DNA of 22,430 bases. Origin: an uncultured Eubacteriales bacterium. GTDB lineage: Bacteria; Bacillota_A; Clostridia; Lachnospirales; Lachnospiraceae. The stretch is taken from the NCBI GenBank assembly GCA_902803345.1, contig CADCPV010000470.1, forward strand, positions 1 through 22,430. Reading direction: 5' to 3'. The notes under the pieces are model-generated. The model made no database searches. It was not told the DNA's origin and was given only the letters and a program-made list of their open reading frames with translations. This document shows positions 7,080-15,723 of the stretch, piece after piece. Position numbers and translations under genes: made by a program. Within the stretch, counting starts at the first letter, position 1. Each line of letters begins with the position of its first letter.

Positions 7080-8522
7080 TCAGTTAATTCCCAGAAGCAG
7101 CGCCGGGCACTTCACAACCCGATACCCCACGACATCATCCTCGATGAGGGCGATGGTGCGGTCGCGTTTGTCGCTGTCACAGGCAACGCGGACATAGGTG
7201 AATTTGTTGTTTTCACGGTTGTCGAAGTTCGTAAGCGTGATCTGCAGGGGTTCATCCGGCGTGAAATCATTATCCTTATTTGCGCCTTTGAAGTAGGCCG
7301 TTGCGAGATACTCTTTCTGGCGGAGCTGGTCGGTTACAAAACCGGTGACGGAGCGCGCCTCGTCCGGATCGCAGAGGAAGCCGATCATCTTCTCGCCTTC
7401 CTTCGGGTCGACGGTGTATTCATACATGGCAGCGATGAACCAGGCGGCGGTCAGCTTTTCATTGTGACCGAATTCTTCGATGCAGGCCTCAAGATCCGAA
7501 ACCGAAGCCGGAAGCTCCTCGAAGGTCACATTCAGCGTATTGTAGCCGTCGCTGTATTCAACCGTTACATTTTCATAGGCGGAAAAATCGTTTTCAGCTT
7601 CTTTGGTGGTGCTTTCTTCCTCGGAAGTTTCTTCCTTTGTGGTGGTTTCTTCTTCGGTGGTTTCTTCCTTCGTGGTCTCTTCTTTGGTGGTGCTTTCCTC
7701 TTCCGTCGTCGTTTCCTCGGAAGTCTCTTCTTCGGTAGTTTCTTCCTCCGTCGTCGTTTCCTCTTCGGAACTCTCTTCTTCGGAGCTTTCCTCCGTCTCC
7801 CCGTCCTTAGCGCGGACACTCGAAAGAATCGTCAGGAAATCTTCATCGGTCAGGGCAAATTCGGACTTCGAACCGTTCAGGAGTCCGGTTGCGAGGAAAA
7901 TGTGGTCCTCGGTTTCGGTGGTCAGGGAGAAGTTCCGGGAAGAACCGTAATCGCCGGTGAAACCGACCCATACTTTGCCTTCCAGATCTGTGACTTCCTC
8001 ATCTTCGGTATTTTCGTAATAATCCCGGGAATCCAGAAGCGTCGTGGTCTTGTCGTAGCAGGTGATGCGGACGGAGGCCAGATAATAAAGGTCCCATTCG
8101 CTTTCCATTTCGCCCTTTACAAACTGCAGCGTTTTCTCGTCCGGCTTGGTATCGTCCCAGAAGTCTGTCAGCGGGTTGTTGACCCAGCCCTCGGGGCAGA
8201 CAGCGGAGAATTTCTCACAGCTGTAAGTGGCGCCGATATAGTCGGTTTCAGAATCCGGACCGGAACCGGAGGAACTGTCTTCCTCTTCGGTTGTAGTGGT
8301 CTCCGGAGCCTTTGTTGTGGTTTCTTCCTCGGTTTCCTCCGTTGTTTTTTCGGTCTCCTCGATCGTCGTTTCTTCTTCGGTAGTCTCTTCCTTCGTCTCC
8401 TTTGAGCCGAAGCTGAAAGCATCCGTGAGATCCTTGGTGACGTTCCCGCTGCAGGCCGAAAGCAGCAGCGAAGCAATCAGCAGTATCGCAGGGAACAGCA
8501 GCAGTTTTTTGTTGTTTTTCAT
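7080..8522 (-). CDS. Lipoprotein with Thr/Glu-rich linkers and a DUF6935-like C-terminal domain
   Basis: The 480-residue protein begins with a lipoprotein signal: KNNKK, a hydrophobic stretch, then the lipobox LLSAC with the lipidated cysteine at C24. It should be anchored on the outer face of the cytoplasmic membrane. A low-complexity Thr/Glu linker (about 43-87) leads to a first folded domain (about 93-239, with CPEGW and a pattern of beta strands), then a second Thr/Glu/Ser linker (about 241-310), then a C-terminal domain (about 315-475). The C-terminal domain (KLTAAWFIAAMYEY, DPKEG, YFKGA, TPDEP) resembles the clostridial DUF6935 type; this assignment is from memory and tentative. Ser/Thr-rich linkers in surface proteins are commonly used to span the wall. 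Function is unknown. The start has AGGAGG five bases upstream and a good promoter. Confidence 0.85.
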   Translation of the reverse strand: MKNNKKLLLFPAILLIASLLLSACSGNVTKDLTDAFSFGSKETKEETTEEETTIEETEKTTEETEEETTTKAPETTTTEEEDSSSGSGPDSETDYIGATYSCEKFSAVCPEGWVNNPLTDFWDDTKPDEKTLQFVKGEMESEWDLYYLASVRITCYDKTTTLLDSRDYYENTEDEEVTDLEGKVWVGFTGDYGSSRNFSLTTETEDHIFLATGLLNGSKSEFALTDEDFLTILSSVRAKDGETEESSEEESSEEETTTEEETTEEETSEETTTEEESTTKEETTKEETTEEETTTKEETSEEESTTKEAENDFSAYENVTVEYSDGYNTLNVTFEELPASVSDLEACIEEFGHNEKLTAAWFIAAMYEYTVDPKEGEKMIGFLCDPDEARSVTGFVTDQLRQKEYLATAYFKGANKDNDFTPDEPLQITLTNFDNRENNKFTYVRVACDSDKRDRTIALIEDDVVGYRVVKCPALLLGIN

Positions 8523-8554
8523 ACACTCCTCCTCGTATCAAACATACTGACAAC

Positions 8555-8583
8555 ATTATAGCGATGAACGGTCGGAAAATCAA
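8555..8583 (-). promoter_or_regulatory. Sigma-A promoter for the lipoprotein gene
   Basis: On the minus strand, TTGATT (8583-8578) and TATAAT (8560-8555) are 17 bases apart, about 30 bases before the ATG at 8522. The -35 box and first spacer bases resemble those of the xseAB promoter. Confidence 0.7.
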
Positions 8584-8719
8584 GCACGGAAAAATTGCAC
8601 CGAAAAAAGTGAAATGCAGGAATGGGTGTAGTTCAGCGCATGGTTCAGGACAACCTCACAGCTTACGCAAAAACTTTCCCTGCATTGCCATAGATATATC
8701 GCAATACAATAAATTATAC

Positions 8720-8748
8720 TTGACAAATTCGTTTTCCTCTGCTATGAT
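8720..8748 (+). promoter_or_regulatory. Sigma-A promoter for the DUF4153-type membrane protein
   Basis: A consensus TTGACA (8720-8725) and TATGAT (8743-8748) are 17 bases apart, giving a leader of about 50 bases before the ATG at 8807. The remaining divergent intergenic stretch (8584-8719) shows no other recognisable element. Confidence 0.75.
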
Positions 8749-8806
8749 CTGCAGTGAACGGAGCAGGATATTGTCCCATTCCGAATAAATCATCAAGGAG
8801 ATTTCC

Positions 8807-10192
8807 ATGAATCAGGAACAAAATTCAATGAACCAGGCGACATCAGCCGGTGCCATACCGATCCAGCAGCTGCCCCCGCAGATTCCGCCGCAGAACCCGG
8901 CCATACCGAAAGAGATGCCGAAACGCCCGCCGTTTACAGCGTCTTTCCCGGAAAAACTCACGGCGTTTCTTATGTTCATTCCGGCGTATTTCTACGCCAA
9001 GATGATCTGCGAAGGCCTGATCCCCGTGATTCAGGAAGACCTTCGGTACCCGGAACTGGCCTGGCGGGTGGATTTCGCGATTTTCCTTGTTGCGGTGATT
9101 GCGCTGACAGTCTTCCTGTTTTTCCGGGAAAAGCATCGCTTCGAATCCATGATCTGGTTCGCCTGTCTTGTGGGCTGCGGTGTGAGTGTCGTATTTGATC
9201 TCGGGCAGGTCTGGGAAGACTACCAGAAGATGCTGTTCACCCATGGTTTCCTGTTCTACTGGATTATCAGCTTTTCCGGCCGCTTCTCGGAAGGACGGTC
9301 CGGGCGGCTGATCCTTTTAGATGCCGTGAATGTGCTCTGTATTGTCCCCATGAAGCGGTATTTCTACCGCATCCGGACGATGATTGCCGCGCTTCGGGAC
9401 GGCTTCTCAGGAAAGGAGAAGGCGAATAAAGGTGCGATCCTGTGGGCGCTTCTTGCCGTCGCTGCAGCGGCTGTTCTGCTGCCGGTTTCAATCTCGCTTC
9501 TCACAGTTGCGGACCGGAATTTTGCAATCCTGATGACGGACTTCTTTGACCTTTTCGGTGAGCACTGGGGACGCTATATCGGATACTTTTTCCTGAGTCT
9601 CCCTGCTGCGGCGTATATCTACGGCGTGCTGGGCGGGTTCTTCCGCGAGACGGTTCCGCAGATCCAGAACCGCGGATCGCTGTTTTTGTACGGGATCCGG
9701 AAGCTTCGGAAAGTCACGCCGATTGTCTGGAGCATTCTCCTTCTGATCTTCTCCGCAGTCTATGTGGTGTTTTTCGTCGTACAGCGGCAGTCGCTTTTTG
9801 ATGCCTTCAACGGAATCTGTCCGAATGATCCGCGGACTTATGTACGGGAGAGTTTCTTTGCGCTCTGCAAGGTTTCGGTGGTCAATTTCGTGCTGCTCTG
9901 CATCACGCACAACAGCGCCCGGGACTTCGGGCAGAAAAACAGACTGCTCACCGTGATGAAGGTGCTGCTTCTTGTCTGCAACATGGTCTTCTGCGTGATC
10001 GCCGCAAGCCGGATCGTCCTGTACATCAAGACCTGGGACTTCACGCCGCTTCGGCTTCAATCCTCCTGGCTTGTGCTGACACTTTTCCTGGGCTGTATTG
10101 CCGCAGTCATCGCGGTCCTTTTTGAAAAGCGCACCATGCGGGCGTGGATGATTGCCGCTGCCGGAACGCTGACCGCACTGTGCTTCCTGTAA
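8807..10192 (+). CDS. Polytopic membrane protein, DUF4153/DUF4173 type
   Basis: This 461-residue protein has a Pro/Gln-rich cytoplasmic-looking N-terminus (about 1-45) followed by roughly ten to twelve hydrophobic segments, for example about 50-68, 88-106, 116-132, 210-232, 257-278, 304-325, 350-366, 382-406, 420-438 and 445-460. The segment TYVRESFFALCKVSVVN (about 344-360) and the later LYIKTWDFTPLRLQSSW resemble the conserved part of DUF4153/DUF4173 membrane proteins, a family without known function that often lies near regulators or sensor kinases. Here it is a single-gene unit with a strong promoter and AAGGAG before the start. No catalytic motif is evident. The family assignment is from remembered pattern; the membrane nature is direct. 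Confidence 0.85.
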   Translation: MNQEQNSMNQATSAGAIPIQQLPPQIPPQNPAIPKEMPKRPPFTASFPEKLTAFLMFIPAYFYAKMICEGLIPVIQEDLRYPELAWRVDFAIFLVAVIALTVFLFFREKHRFESMIWFACLVGCGVSVVFDLGQVWEDYQKMLFTHGFLFYWIISFSGRFSEGRSGRLILLDAVNVLCIVPMKRYFYRIRTMIAALRDGFSGKEKANKGAILWALLAVAAAAVLLPVSISLLTVADRNFAILMTDFFDLFGEHWGRYIGYFFLSLPAAAYIYGVLGGFFRETVPQIQNRGSLFLYGIRKLRKVTPIVWSILLLIFSAVYVVFFVVQRQSLFDAFNGICPNDPRTYVRESFFALCKVSVVNFVLLCITHNSARDFGQKNRLLTVMKVLLLVCNMVFCVIAASRIVLYIKTWDFTPLRLQSSWLVLTLFLGCIAAVIAVLFEKRTMRAWMIAAAGTLTALCFL

Positions 10193-10254
10193 TACATTTT
10201 TCTGAAATAGTGTCGAATATCGCGAAAATGTTTCTCGCAATCCCGCCTGAAATA

Positions 10255-10263
10255 TGCTATACT
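10255..10263 (+). promoter_or_regulatory. Extended -10 promoter for the glycoside hydrolase gene
   Basis: TGCTATACT carries the TGN extension and a TATACT -10 box (10258-10263), 31 bases before the ATG at 10295. No good -35 box lies 16-18 bases upstream, consistent with an extended -10 promoter or one that depends on an activator. No regulator gene is adjacent in the window. Confidence 0.5.
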
Positions 10264-10294
10264 GACAGCAGAAACTGACAGGAGGAGATGAGCC

Positions 10295-12991
10295 ATGACA
10301 CTTCAGGAGATCCTTTCGGGGAAGGAAGAGAACCATATTCTGCCGTTTTTCTGGCAGCGCGGGGAAGATGAAGAAACGCTCCGGCACTACATGCATGTGA
10401 TTCATGACGCAAATATCGGCGCGGTTTGTGTGGAATCGCGGCCGCATCCGGATTTCTGCGGGCCGAAATGGTGGGCGGACATGGATGCGATCCTGGACGA
10501 GGCGAAAAAGCTTGGAATGAAGGTCTGGATTCTTGACGACGCGCATTTCCCGACGGGCTATGCGAACGGAGCTGCTGCAAACGCAGATCCTTCACTCTGC
10601 CGCGAGAGTCTCGTCATGCGCTTTCTGACGATTCCGGAGGGCGAAGACAGCATCAGCTTTTCACCGGCGGATTACCGGGAGGCGGAGCCGTGGGCGCCAA
10701 ATTATATCGAAGGCTTCGTCATGCAGTCACAGCCTGCGCCGCGGCATTATGACGATGACCGGCTGATCGCGGCGGTTGCGATCAAACAGGGCGGAACGGA
10801 AGCGGACCTTATCGATCTGAGTGCGTATCTCTCTGAAGACACGGTGCGTTTTGTGAAGCCGGACCAGGGTGAGTGGAAGATTGCGCTGATGAATCTTTCG
10901 CGGAATTTCGGACCGCACCGGAACTATATCAATATGATGGACGAGCGCTCCTGCCGGCTTCTTCTGGACGCGGTTTACGAGCCGCACTGGGCGCATTACA
11001 GCGAGGAATTCGGCAAAACAATCGCCGGTTTTTTCTCCGATGAACCGGAGATCGGAAACGGCCATCTCTATGAATTTGACAAAAAGATCGGAGAGCTCTC
11101 GGACCAGGCCTGGTCAGACCGGGTCGGGGAAGGACTTCAGGAAAAATGGGGCGTAAACTATACAAAGTATCTGCCGCTGATTTTCAACCAGGATTTTGAT
11201 CCGGACCTGCAGGCGCGGATTCGCTGCGACTACATGGATACCGTCACCCGGCTTGTGGAGAAATGCTTCTCCTTCCAGCTCGGCGACTGGTGCCGCGCGC
11301 ACGGCGTCATGTACATCGGCCATCTGATTGAAGACAGCCACCAGCATCTTCGGACAGTTTCCAGTCTGGGACATTACTTCCGGGGTCTTGCGGGCCAGGA
11401 TATGGCCGGTATTGACAACATCGGCGGACAGATTCAGCCGCAGGGCGAAGCGGGCGGAAAAGGCGATTTCTTGCATCCTGTCCGGGACGGTGAATTCTGG
11501 CATTATACGCTCGGAAAGTTGGCAGCCTCCATGGCGGCGATCGATCCTTTAAAGCAGGGCCGCGCGATGTGCGAGAACTTCGGAAACTACGGCTGGTCGG
11601 AAGGCGTACGCCTTGAAAAATATCTTGCCGATCACCTGATGGTGCGCGGAATCAACAACTTCGTACCGCATGCATTTTCGGCACAGCCCTATCCGGATCC
11701 GGACTGTCCGCCGCATTTCTATGCGCAGGGGAACAATCCGCAGTACCGGCACTTTGGTGAACTGATGAAGTACATGAACCGTGTCTGCACGCTGATTTCC
11801 GGCGGAAGAGCAACGGTTCCGGCTGCGCTTCTTTATAACGCCGAGGCCGACTGGGCAGGAGAGCAGATGTATCTGCAGAAACCCGGGCATGCGCTTTACG
11901 ATCACCAGATCGATTATCATTTCATTCCGGCGGATGTTTTCACGGAAGAGAAGTACAGCACCGTGCTTTCAGACGGCCTGTCGGTGAACGGGCAGAAATA
12001 CCGGGTGCTGATCGTCCCGTACATGGAATACATCCCGAAAGCTGCAGCGGAAGCGGCGCTGAAGCTTTCCAATCAGGGCTTCCCGGTCGTATTCATCGAC
12101 GGTCTTCCGAAAGCCACCATCGAGGGCGGAACGCCTGACCCGCTGATCGCAGCGCTTCAGAAAGAAGCGGAGAGAGAAGCCGTTTTTGTTGCCGCGCTTT
12201 CGGATCTTGTGACAGTGCTTCAGGACCGCTTCGGCATCCGGGATGCGGTGCTTTCTCCCGAAAGCACAAGAATCCGGGTTCTCCATTATCAGGGGGAGCA
12301 CGAATTCTATTATATCCTGAACGAGGCTTCGGAGGGGTATCAGGGAACGGTTTCCCTTCCTGAAGAAGGCCCGTGGAGCCTGTACGACGCCTGGAACAAT
12401 GTGATCATCGGCGTTTATGCAGGAAAGGAAATCCCGGTAGCGCTTTGTCCTTCCAAGAGTGTTTTCGCCGTGAAGGGCGACTTTGCGGATGAAAAGCGAA
12501 AGGCGGAAATCGCGGCGGATGCAGCGTTCTTCGCACAGGCTGAAGCATCGGATTTCAGCGAGGGCTGGCAGAGGAGCATCTGCAGGTCCATCAACTATCC
12601 GGACTTCTCCGAAGCGAAGGAGATTTCCCTTCCCGATACGCTCGCGGAAGAAGAACCGAAATTCTCGGGCTTTGTGCGTTACGAGAAGGATCTTACGGTG
12701 GAAGCCGAGAACGGAATCGTTCCGCGCATAATCCTCCAGATTACAGACGCCTATGAAGGCATTGAAGTTTTTGTCAACGGTGAAAGTCTCGGAATCCAGA
12801 TCGTCCCGCAGTACCTGTACGATCTGACGCCGTATCTTCAGCCCGGCACCAATCATATCCGGATCGAGGCTGCGACGACGCTGGAGCGGGAGGGACACGA
12901 CTTCCCGTCGCGGTTCACCCAGATGGGCATAGAAATGCCGCCTTCGACCGTACCTTCCGGAATCAATGGAAAGGTCCTTCTGATCCGCTGA
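10295..12991 (+). CDS. GH106-like (alpha-L-rhamnosidase-related) glycoside hydrolase with C-terminal jelly-roll
   Basis: The 898-residue protein starts at an ATG with AGGAGG 9 bases upstream. Its N-terminal region has the pattern PFFWQRGEDEE, GAVCVESRPHPDFCGPKWW and VWILDDAHFPTGYANG (about residues 17-91), typical of a barrel-containing group often annotated simply as glycosyl hydrolase and related to GH106 rhamnosidases. Later acidic motifs are GFFSDEPE (about 245-252) and MCENFGNYGWSEG (E427), which are candidate active-site regions, followed by RGINNFVPHAFS. Residues about 789-898 (GFVRYEKDL, YEGIEVFVNGESLG, YDLTPYLQPGTN) form a GH2-like sugar-binding jelly-roll. There is no signal peptide, so it should act inside the cell on imported oligosaccharides. 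The precise substrate is not deducible; rhamnose- or galacturonide-containing glycans are plausible. Weak hairpins follow the gene before glmS. Confidence 0.85.
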   Translation: MTLQEILSGKEENHILPFFWQRGEDEETLRHYMHVIHDANIGAVCVESRPHPDFCGPKWWADMDAILDEAKKLGMKVWILDDAHFPTGYANGAAANADPSLCRESLVMRFLTIPEGEDSISFSPADYREAEPWAPNYIEGFVMQSQPAPRHYDDDRLIAAVAIKQGGTEADLIDLSAYLSEDTVRFVKPDQGEWKIALMNLSRNFGPHRNYINMMDERSCRLLLDAVYEPHWAHYSEEFGKTIAGFFSDEPEIGNGHLYEFDKKIGELSDQAWSDRVGEGLQEKWGVNYTKYLPLIFNQDFDPDLQARIRCDYMDTVTRLVEKCFSFQLGDWCRAHGVMYIGHLIEDSHQHLRTVSSLGHYFRGLAGQDMAGIDNIGGQIQPQGEAGGKGDFLHPVRDGEFWHYTLGKLAASMAAIDPLKQGRAMCENFGNYGWSEGVRLEKYLADHLMVRGINNFVPHAFSAQPYPDPDCPPHFYAQGNNPQYRHFGELMKYMNRVCTLISGGRATVPAALLYNAEADWAGEQMYLQKPGHALYDHQIDYHFIPADVFTEEKYSTVLSDGLSVNGQKYRVLIVPYMEYIPKAAAEAALKLSNQGFPVVFIDGLPKATIEGGTPDPLIAALQKEAEREAVFVAALSDLVTVLQDRFGIRDAVLSPESTRIRVLHYQGEHEFYYILNEASEGYQGTVSLPEEGPWSLYDAWNNVIIGVYAGKEIPVALCPSKSVFAVKGDFADEKRKAEIAADAAFFAQAEASDFSEGWQRSICRSINYPDFSEAKEISLPDTLAEEEPKFSGFVRYEKDLTVEAENGIVPRIILQITDAYEGIEVFVNGESLGIQIVPQYLYDLTPYLQPGTNHIRIEAATTLEREGHDFPSRFTQMGIEMPPSTVPSGINGKVLLIR

Positions 12992-13006
12992 TCCGTAACA
13001 TGCCCC

Positions 13007-13042
13007 GCGGCTGCTCATAATGAGTTCACCCGGGACAGCCGC
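13007..13042 (+). terminator. Possible weak terminator after the glycoside hydrolase gene
   Basis: GCGGCTG (13007-13013) pairs with CAGCCGC (13036-13042), and the enclosed bases contain a small CTCAT/ATGAG repeat. The following sequence reaches a run of six T only at 13055-13060, so termination efficiency is uncertain. Confidence 0.35.
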
Positions 13043-13068
13043 ATAAAACCGAACTTTTTTGCCGCAAT

Positions 13069-13122
13069 GGGGTGGCCGGACAGGAAAAAAATCTTGTCCG
13101 ACTGCCCCGTTTGTGCTATAAT
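13069..13122 (+). promoter_or_regulatory. glmS promoter overlapped by an inverted repeat
   Basis: TTGTCC (13094-13099) and TATAAT (13117-13122, preceded by TGC as an extended -10) are 17 bases apart. An imperfect inverted repeat, GGGGTGGCCGGACA (13069-13082) with TGTCCGACTGCCCC (13095-13108), covers the -35 box and part of the spacer. It could be an operator or, as RNA, a terminator for upstream transcription. A second small hairpin, CCCGGT/ACCGGG (13125-13130 and 13136-13141) with an A5 loop, lies at the expected transcript start. The leader is only about 40 bases. Confidence 0.65.
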
Positions 13123-13168
13123 ACCCCGGTAAAAAACCGGGACCGATTACCAGTAGGAGGAAGAACTC

Positions 13169-15013
13169 ATGTGTGGAATCGTAGGATTTACCAACAGAAA
13201 AAAACAGGCAGCGCCGATCCTTCTTGAAGGGCTTTCCAAGCTTGAGTACCGGGGCTATGATTCGGCGGGACTTGCGGTCCGGGACGGAGATCAGGATCCT
13301 GTCGTTGTCCGCGCGAAAGGGCGGCTTCGGATCCTCGCAGAGAAGACGAATGACGGCAAGGCGATTCCGGGAACGACCGGTATCGGGCATACGCGCTGGG
13401 CAACACACGGGGAACCGAGCGAAAACAACGCGCATCCGCACCGGACGGAGGACATGAATGTCGTCGGCGTGCACAACGGCATTATCGAAAACTACGTCGA
13501 ACTCCGGGAGAAACTCCAGCGGAACGGCTACAATTTCTACAGCGCCACCGACACCGAAGTGGCGGTCAAGCTGGTGGATTACTATTATAAAAAATACAAG
13601 GTCGGACCGATCGACGCTTTGGCCAAAACCATGGTCCGTGTCCGCGGTTCCTACGCGCTTGCGGTGATGTTCCGGGACTATCCGGGCGAGATTTATGTCG
13701 CGAGAAAAGACAGCCCGATGATTATCGGTGTGACGGATGACGAGGCTTATGTCGCTTCTGACGTGCCTGCGATCCTGAAATATACGCGCACCGTTTATTA
13801 CGTGGACAACCTCGAAATGGCGCGGCTTGTGCCGGGCGAAGTTACCTTCTATGATTTGAACGGAGATGTTGTCAGGAAGGATCCGGTTACAATCGAATGG
13901 GACGCCGACCAGGCTGAGCGGGGCGGCTTCGAGCATTTTATGATGAAGGAAATCCATGAGCAGCCGAAAGCGATCCGCGACACGATGAATTCCGTGCTGA
14001 CCGAAGACGGCCATATTGATTTCTCGGCAGTGGGACTGACCGAAGAACTGATGAAAAAGATCAGCGAAGTCACGATTGTTGCCTGCGGTTCCGCCTGGCA
14101 TGTCGGCATGACCGCGCAGTATGTGATGGAGGATCTCGTGCGGGTGCCGGTGCGTGTCGAACTCGCGTCCGAATTCCGCTACCGGAAACCGCTTCTCGTG
14201 CCCGATGCGCTGGTCATTATTATTTCCCAGTCCGGCGAGACTGCTGACAGCCTTGCGGCGCTTCGGGAAGCGAAGAAGCTCGGCGCTGCGACGCTTGCAA
14301 TTGTCAATGTTGTCGGAAGCTCGATCGCCCGGGAAGCCGACCACGTTTTCTATACACTTGCAGGTCCGGAGATCGCGGTCGCAACGACCAAGGCTTACTC
14401 CGCACAGCTTGTCGCGACCTACCTTTTAGCGATGGAATTCGCCTATGTCCGCGGAAAGCTCCCGGAAGAAAAACTCCTGCAGATGACAAAGGAGCTCCGT
14501 TCACTGCCGGAGAAGGTCGAAAAGCTGATTGAGGACGAAGAGCGGATCCAGTGGTTCGCATCGAAGTTCAGCAACGCCCACGACATCTTCTTCATCGGGC
14601 GCGGCATCGACTATGCGATCTGTCTCGAGGGCAGCCTCAAGATGAAAGAGATTTCCTATATTCACAGCGAGGCTTATGCGGCCGGCGAACTGAAGCACGG
14701 GACGATCAGCCTTGTCGAGGACGGAATCCTTGTCGTCGGCGTCGTCACACAGAACGACCTCTATGAAAAGACCGTCTCCAATTTAGTGGAAGTCAAGAGC
14801 CGCGGCGCATATCTCATGGGCATCACGACCTACGGCCATTACGAGATCGAGGATACTGTGGATTTCAACGTATATATCCCGCGGACCGATCCGCATTTTA
14901 CCGCAAGCCTCGCGGTGATTCCGCTGCAGCTGATGGGCTATTATGTGGCGGTCTCGAAGGGCCTTGATGTGGACAAACCCCGGAACCTCGCGAAATCAGT
15001 CACCGTAGAGTAA
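13169..15013 (+). CDS. glmS: Glutamine-fructose-6-phosphate aminotransferase (isomerizing)
   Basis: GlmS converts fructose-6-phosphate and glutamine to glucosamine-6-phosphate and glutamate, the first step toward UDP-N-acetylglucosamine for peptidoglycan. It is a cytoplasmic dimer. At 614 residues its length is normal. The N-terminal glutaminase domain starts MCGIVGF with nucleophile C2, and shows GHTRWATHG and HNGIIENY. Two SIS sugar-binding domains follow, with ACGSAWH, SQSGETADS, TKAYSAQ, GRGIDY and the ELKHGTISL segment. It ends in the canonical DKPRNLAKSVTVE tail. AGGAGG lies upstream of the start. The stop codon is one base before the next gene, an ABC ATPase, so both are surely on one transcript. 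The leader is too short to hold a glmS ribozyme. Confidence 0.98.
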   Translation: MCGIVGFTNRKKQAAPILLEGLSKLEYRGYDSAGLAVRDGDQDPVVVRAKGRLRILAEKTNDGKAIPGTTGIGHTRWATHGEPSENNAHPHRTEDMNVVGVHNGIIENYVELREKLQRNGYNFYSATDTEVAVKLVDYYYKKYKVGPIDALAKTMVRVRGSYALAVMFRDYPGEIYVARKDSPMIIGVTDDEAYVASDVPAILKYTRTVYYVDNLEMARLVPGEVTFYDLNGDVVRKDPVTIEWDADQAERGGFEHFMMKEIHEQPKAIRDTMNSVLTEDGHIDFSAVGLTEELMKKISEVTIVACGSAWHVGMTAQYVMEDLVRVPVRVELASEFRYRKPLLVPDALVIIISQSGETADSLAALREAKKLGAATLAIVNVVGSSIAREADHVFYTLAGPEIAVATTKAYSAQLVATYLLAMEFAYVRGKLPEEKLLQMTKELRSLPEKVEKLIEDEERIQWFASKFSNAHDIFFIGRGIDYAICLEGSLKMKEISYIHSEAYAAGELKHGTISLVEDGILVVGVVTQNDLYEKTVSNLVEVKSRGAYLMGITTYGHYEIEDTVDFNVYIPRTDPHFTASLAVIPLQLMGYYVAVSKGLDVDKPRNLAKSVTVE

Positions 15014-15014
15014 A

Positions 15015-15719
15015 ATGAGTGAATTTGTCGAACTCCGCTCCGTCAGCAAAATCTACCGCATGGGCGAGGTGAAAATCACTGCAGTCGACCGGATGTCCTT
15101 CACAATCTCAAAAGGACAGTTTGTGGTGATCGTCGGCCCCTCCGGAGCGGGCAAAACAACGGTTCTGAATATCCTCGGCGGAATGGACAGCGCAAGCTCC
15201 GGCCACATCTTTGTGGACGGAGAGGACATCAGCGCCTTCGATTCACGGGGGCTTGCGCGCTACCGCCGCGAGGATATCGGTTTCGTTTTCCAGTTTTACA
15301 ACCTCGTACAGAACCTGACCGCGCTGGAAAACGTGGAACTCGCCGTTGAAATCTGCCGGGACCACCTGAATTCACGCGAAGTGCTCGCGGATGTGGGCCT
15401 TTCGGAGCGGGCGGACAATTTCCCGGCCCAGCTTTCCGGAGGCGAGCAGCAGCGGGTGTCGATTGCCCGTGCGCTCGCGAAAAATCCCAAGCTTCTTCTC
15501 TGCGACGAACCGACCGGTGCGCTGGACTATGAAACCGGAAAATCGATCCTCGGGCTGCTTCATCGCATGTGCCGCGAGCGCGGCATGACGGTCGTCGTGA
15601 TCACACATAATTCCGCGATTGCAGAGATGGCGGATAAGGTAATCCATATCCGGAACGGCGGTGTTGCCCGCGAGGAAATGAATGAGCATCCGCTTCCGGC
15701 GGAAGAGTTGGAATGGTAA
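15015..15719 (+). CDS. ABC transporter ATP-binding protein, MacB/LolD/FtsE type
   Basis: This 234-residue ATPase has all the catalytic motifs: Walker A GPSGAGKT (41-48), Q-loop at Q93, signature LSGGE (140-144), Walker B LLLCDE (160-165), D-loop GALD and switch H198. This group energises FtsX-type permeases that move or gate by mechanotransmission rather than classical import. Its partner is the next gene. It starts one base after the glmS stop, with no clear Shine-Dalgarno, which suggests translational coupling to glmS. The protein is expected on the cytoplasmic face of the membrane. The substrate is unknown. Confidence 0.95.
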   Translation: MSEFVELRSVSKIYRMGEVKITAVDRMSFTISKGQFVVIVGPSGAGKTTVLNILGGMDSASSGHIFVDGEDISAFDSRGLARYRREDIGFVFQFYNLVQNLTALENVELAVEICRDHLNSREVLADVGLSERADNFPAQLSGGEQQRVSIARALAKNPKLLLCDEPTGALDYETGKSILGLLHRMCRERGMTVVVITHNSAIAEMADKVIHIRNGGVAREEMNEHPLPAEELEW

Positions 15720-15723
15720 ACCG

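Noticed and set aside
7600..7800. Thr/Glu repeat region considered as a CRISPR-like or tandem DNA repeat array
   Set aside because: The repeats are degenerate, in frame and continuous, with no unique spacers. They are explained by the protein linker.
7464..8405. Plus-strand open frame of 313 codons opposite the lipoprotein gene, encoding a Gly/Phe-rich product
   Set aside because: It is the complement of the Thr/Glu repeats. The lipoprotein frame has a lipobox, promoter and Shine-Dalgarno, and this one has none.
9488..10546. Minus-strand open frame of 352 codons opposite the DUF4153-type gene
   Set aside because: It overlaps the real gene, its promoter neighbour and the next gene's start, and its product is rich in His/Arg/Pro as expected for an antisense shadow.
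13008..13168. glmS ribozyme riboswitch upstream of glmS
   Set aside because: The promoter at 13094-13122 leaves a leader of about 40 bases, and I cannot see the ribozyme core. A covariance search would settle it.
11969..14344. Very long open frame (791 codons) on the minus strand across the GH106-like gene and glmS
   Set aside because: It is antisense to two clearly real genes and crosses the intergenic promoter region. Its translation has no family pattern and it lacks a suitable ribosome binding site. High GC at third codon positions easily creates such frames.
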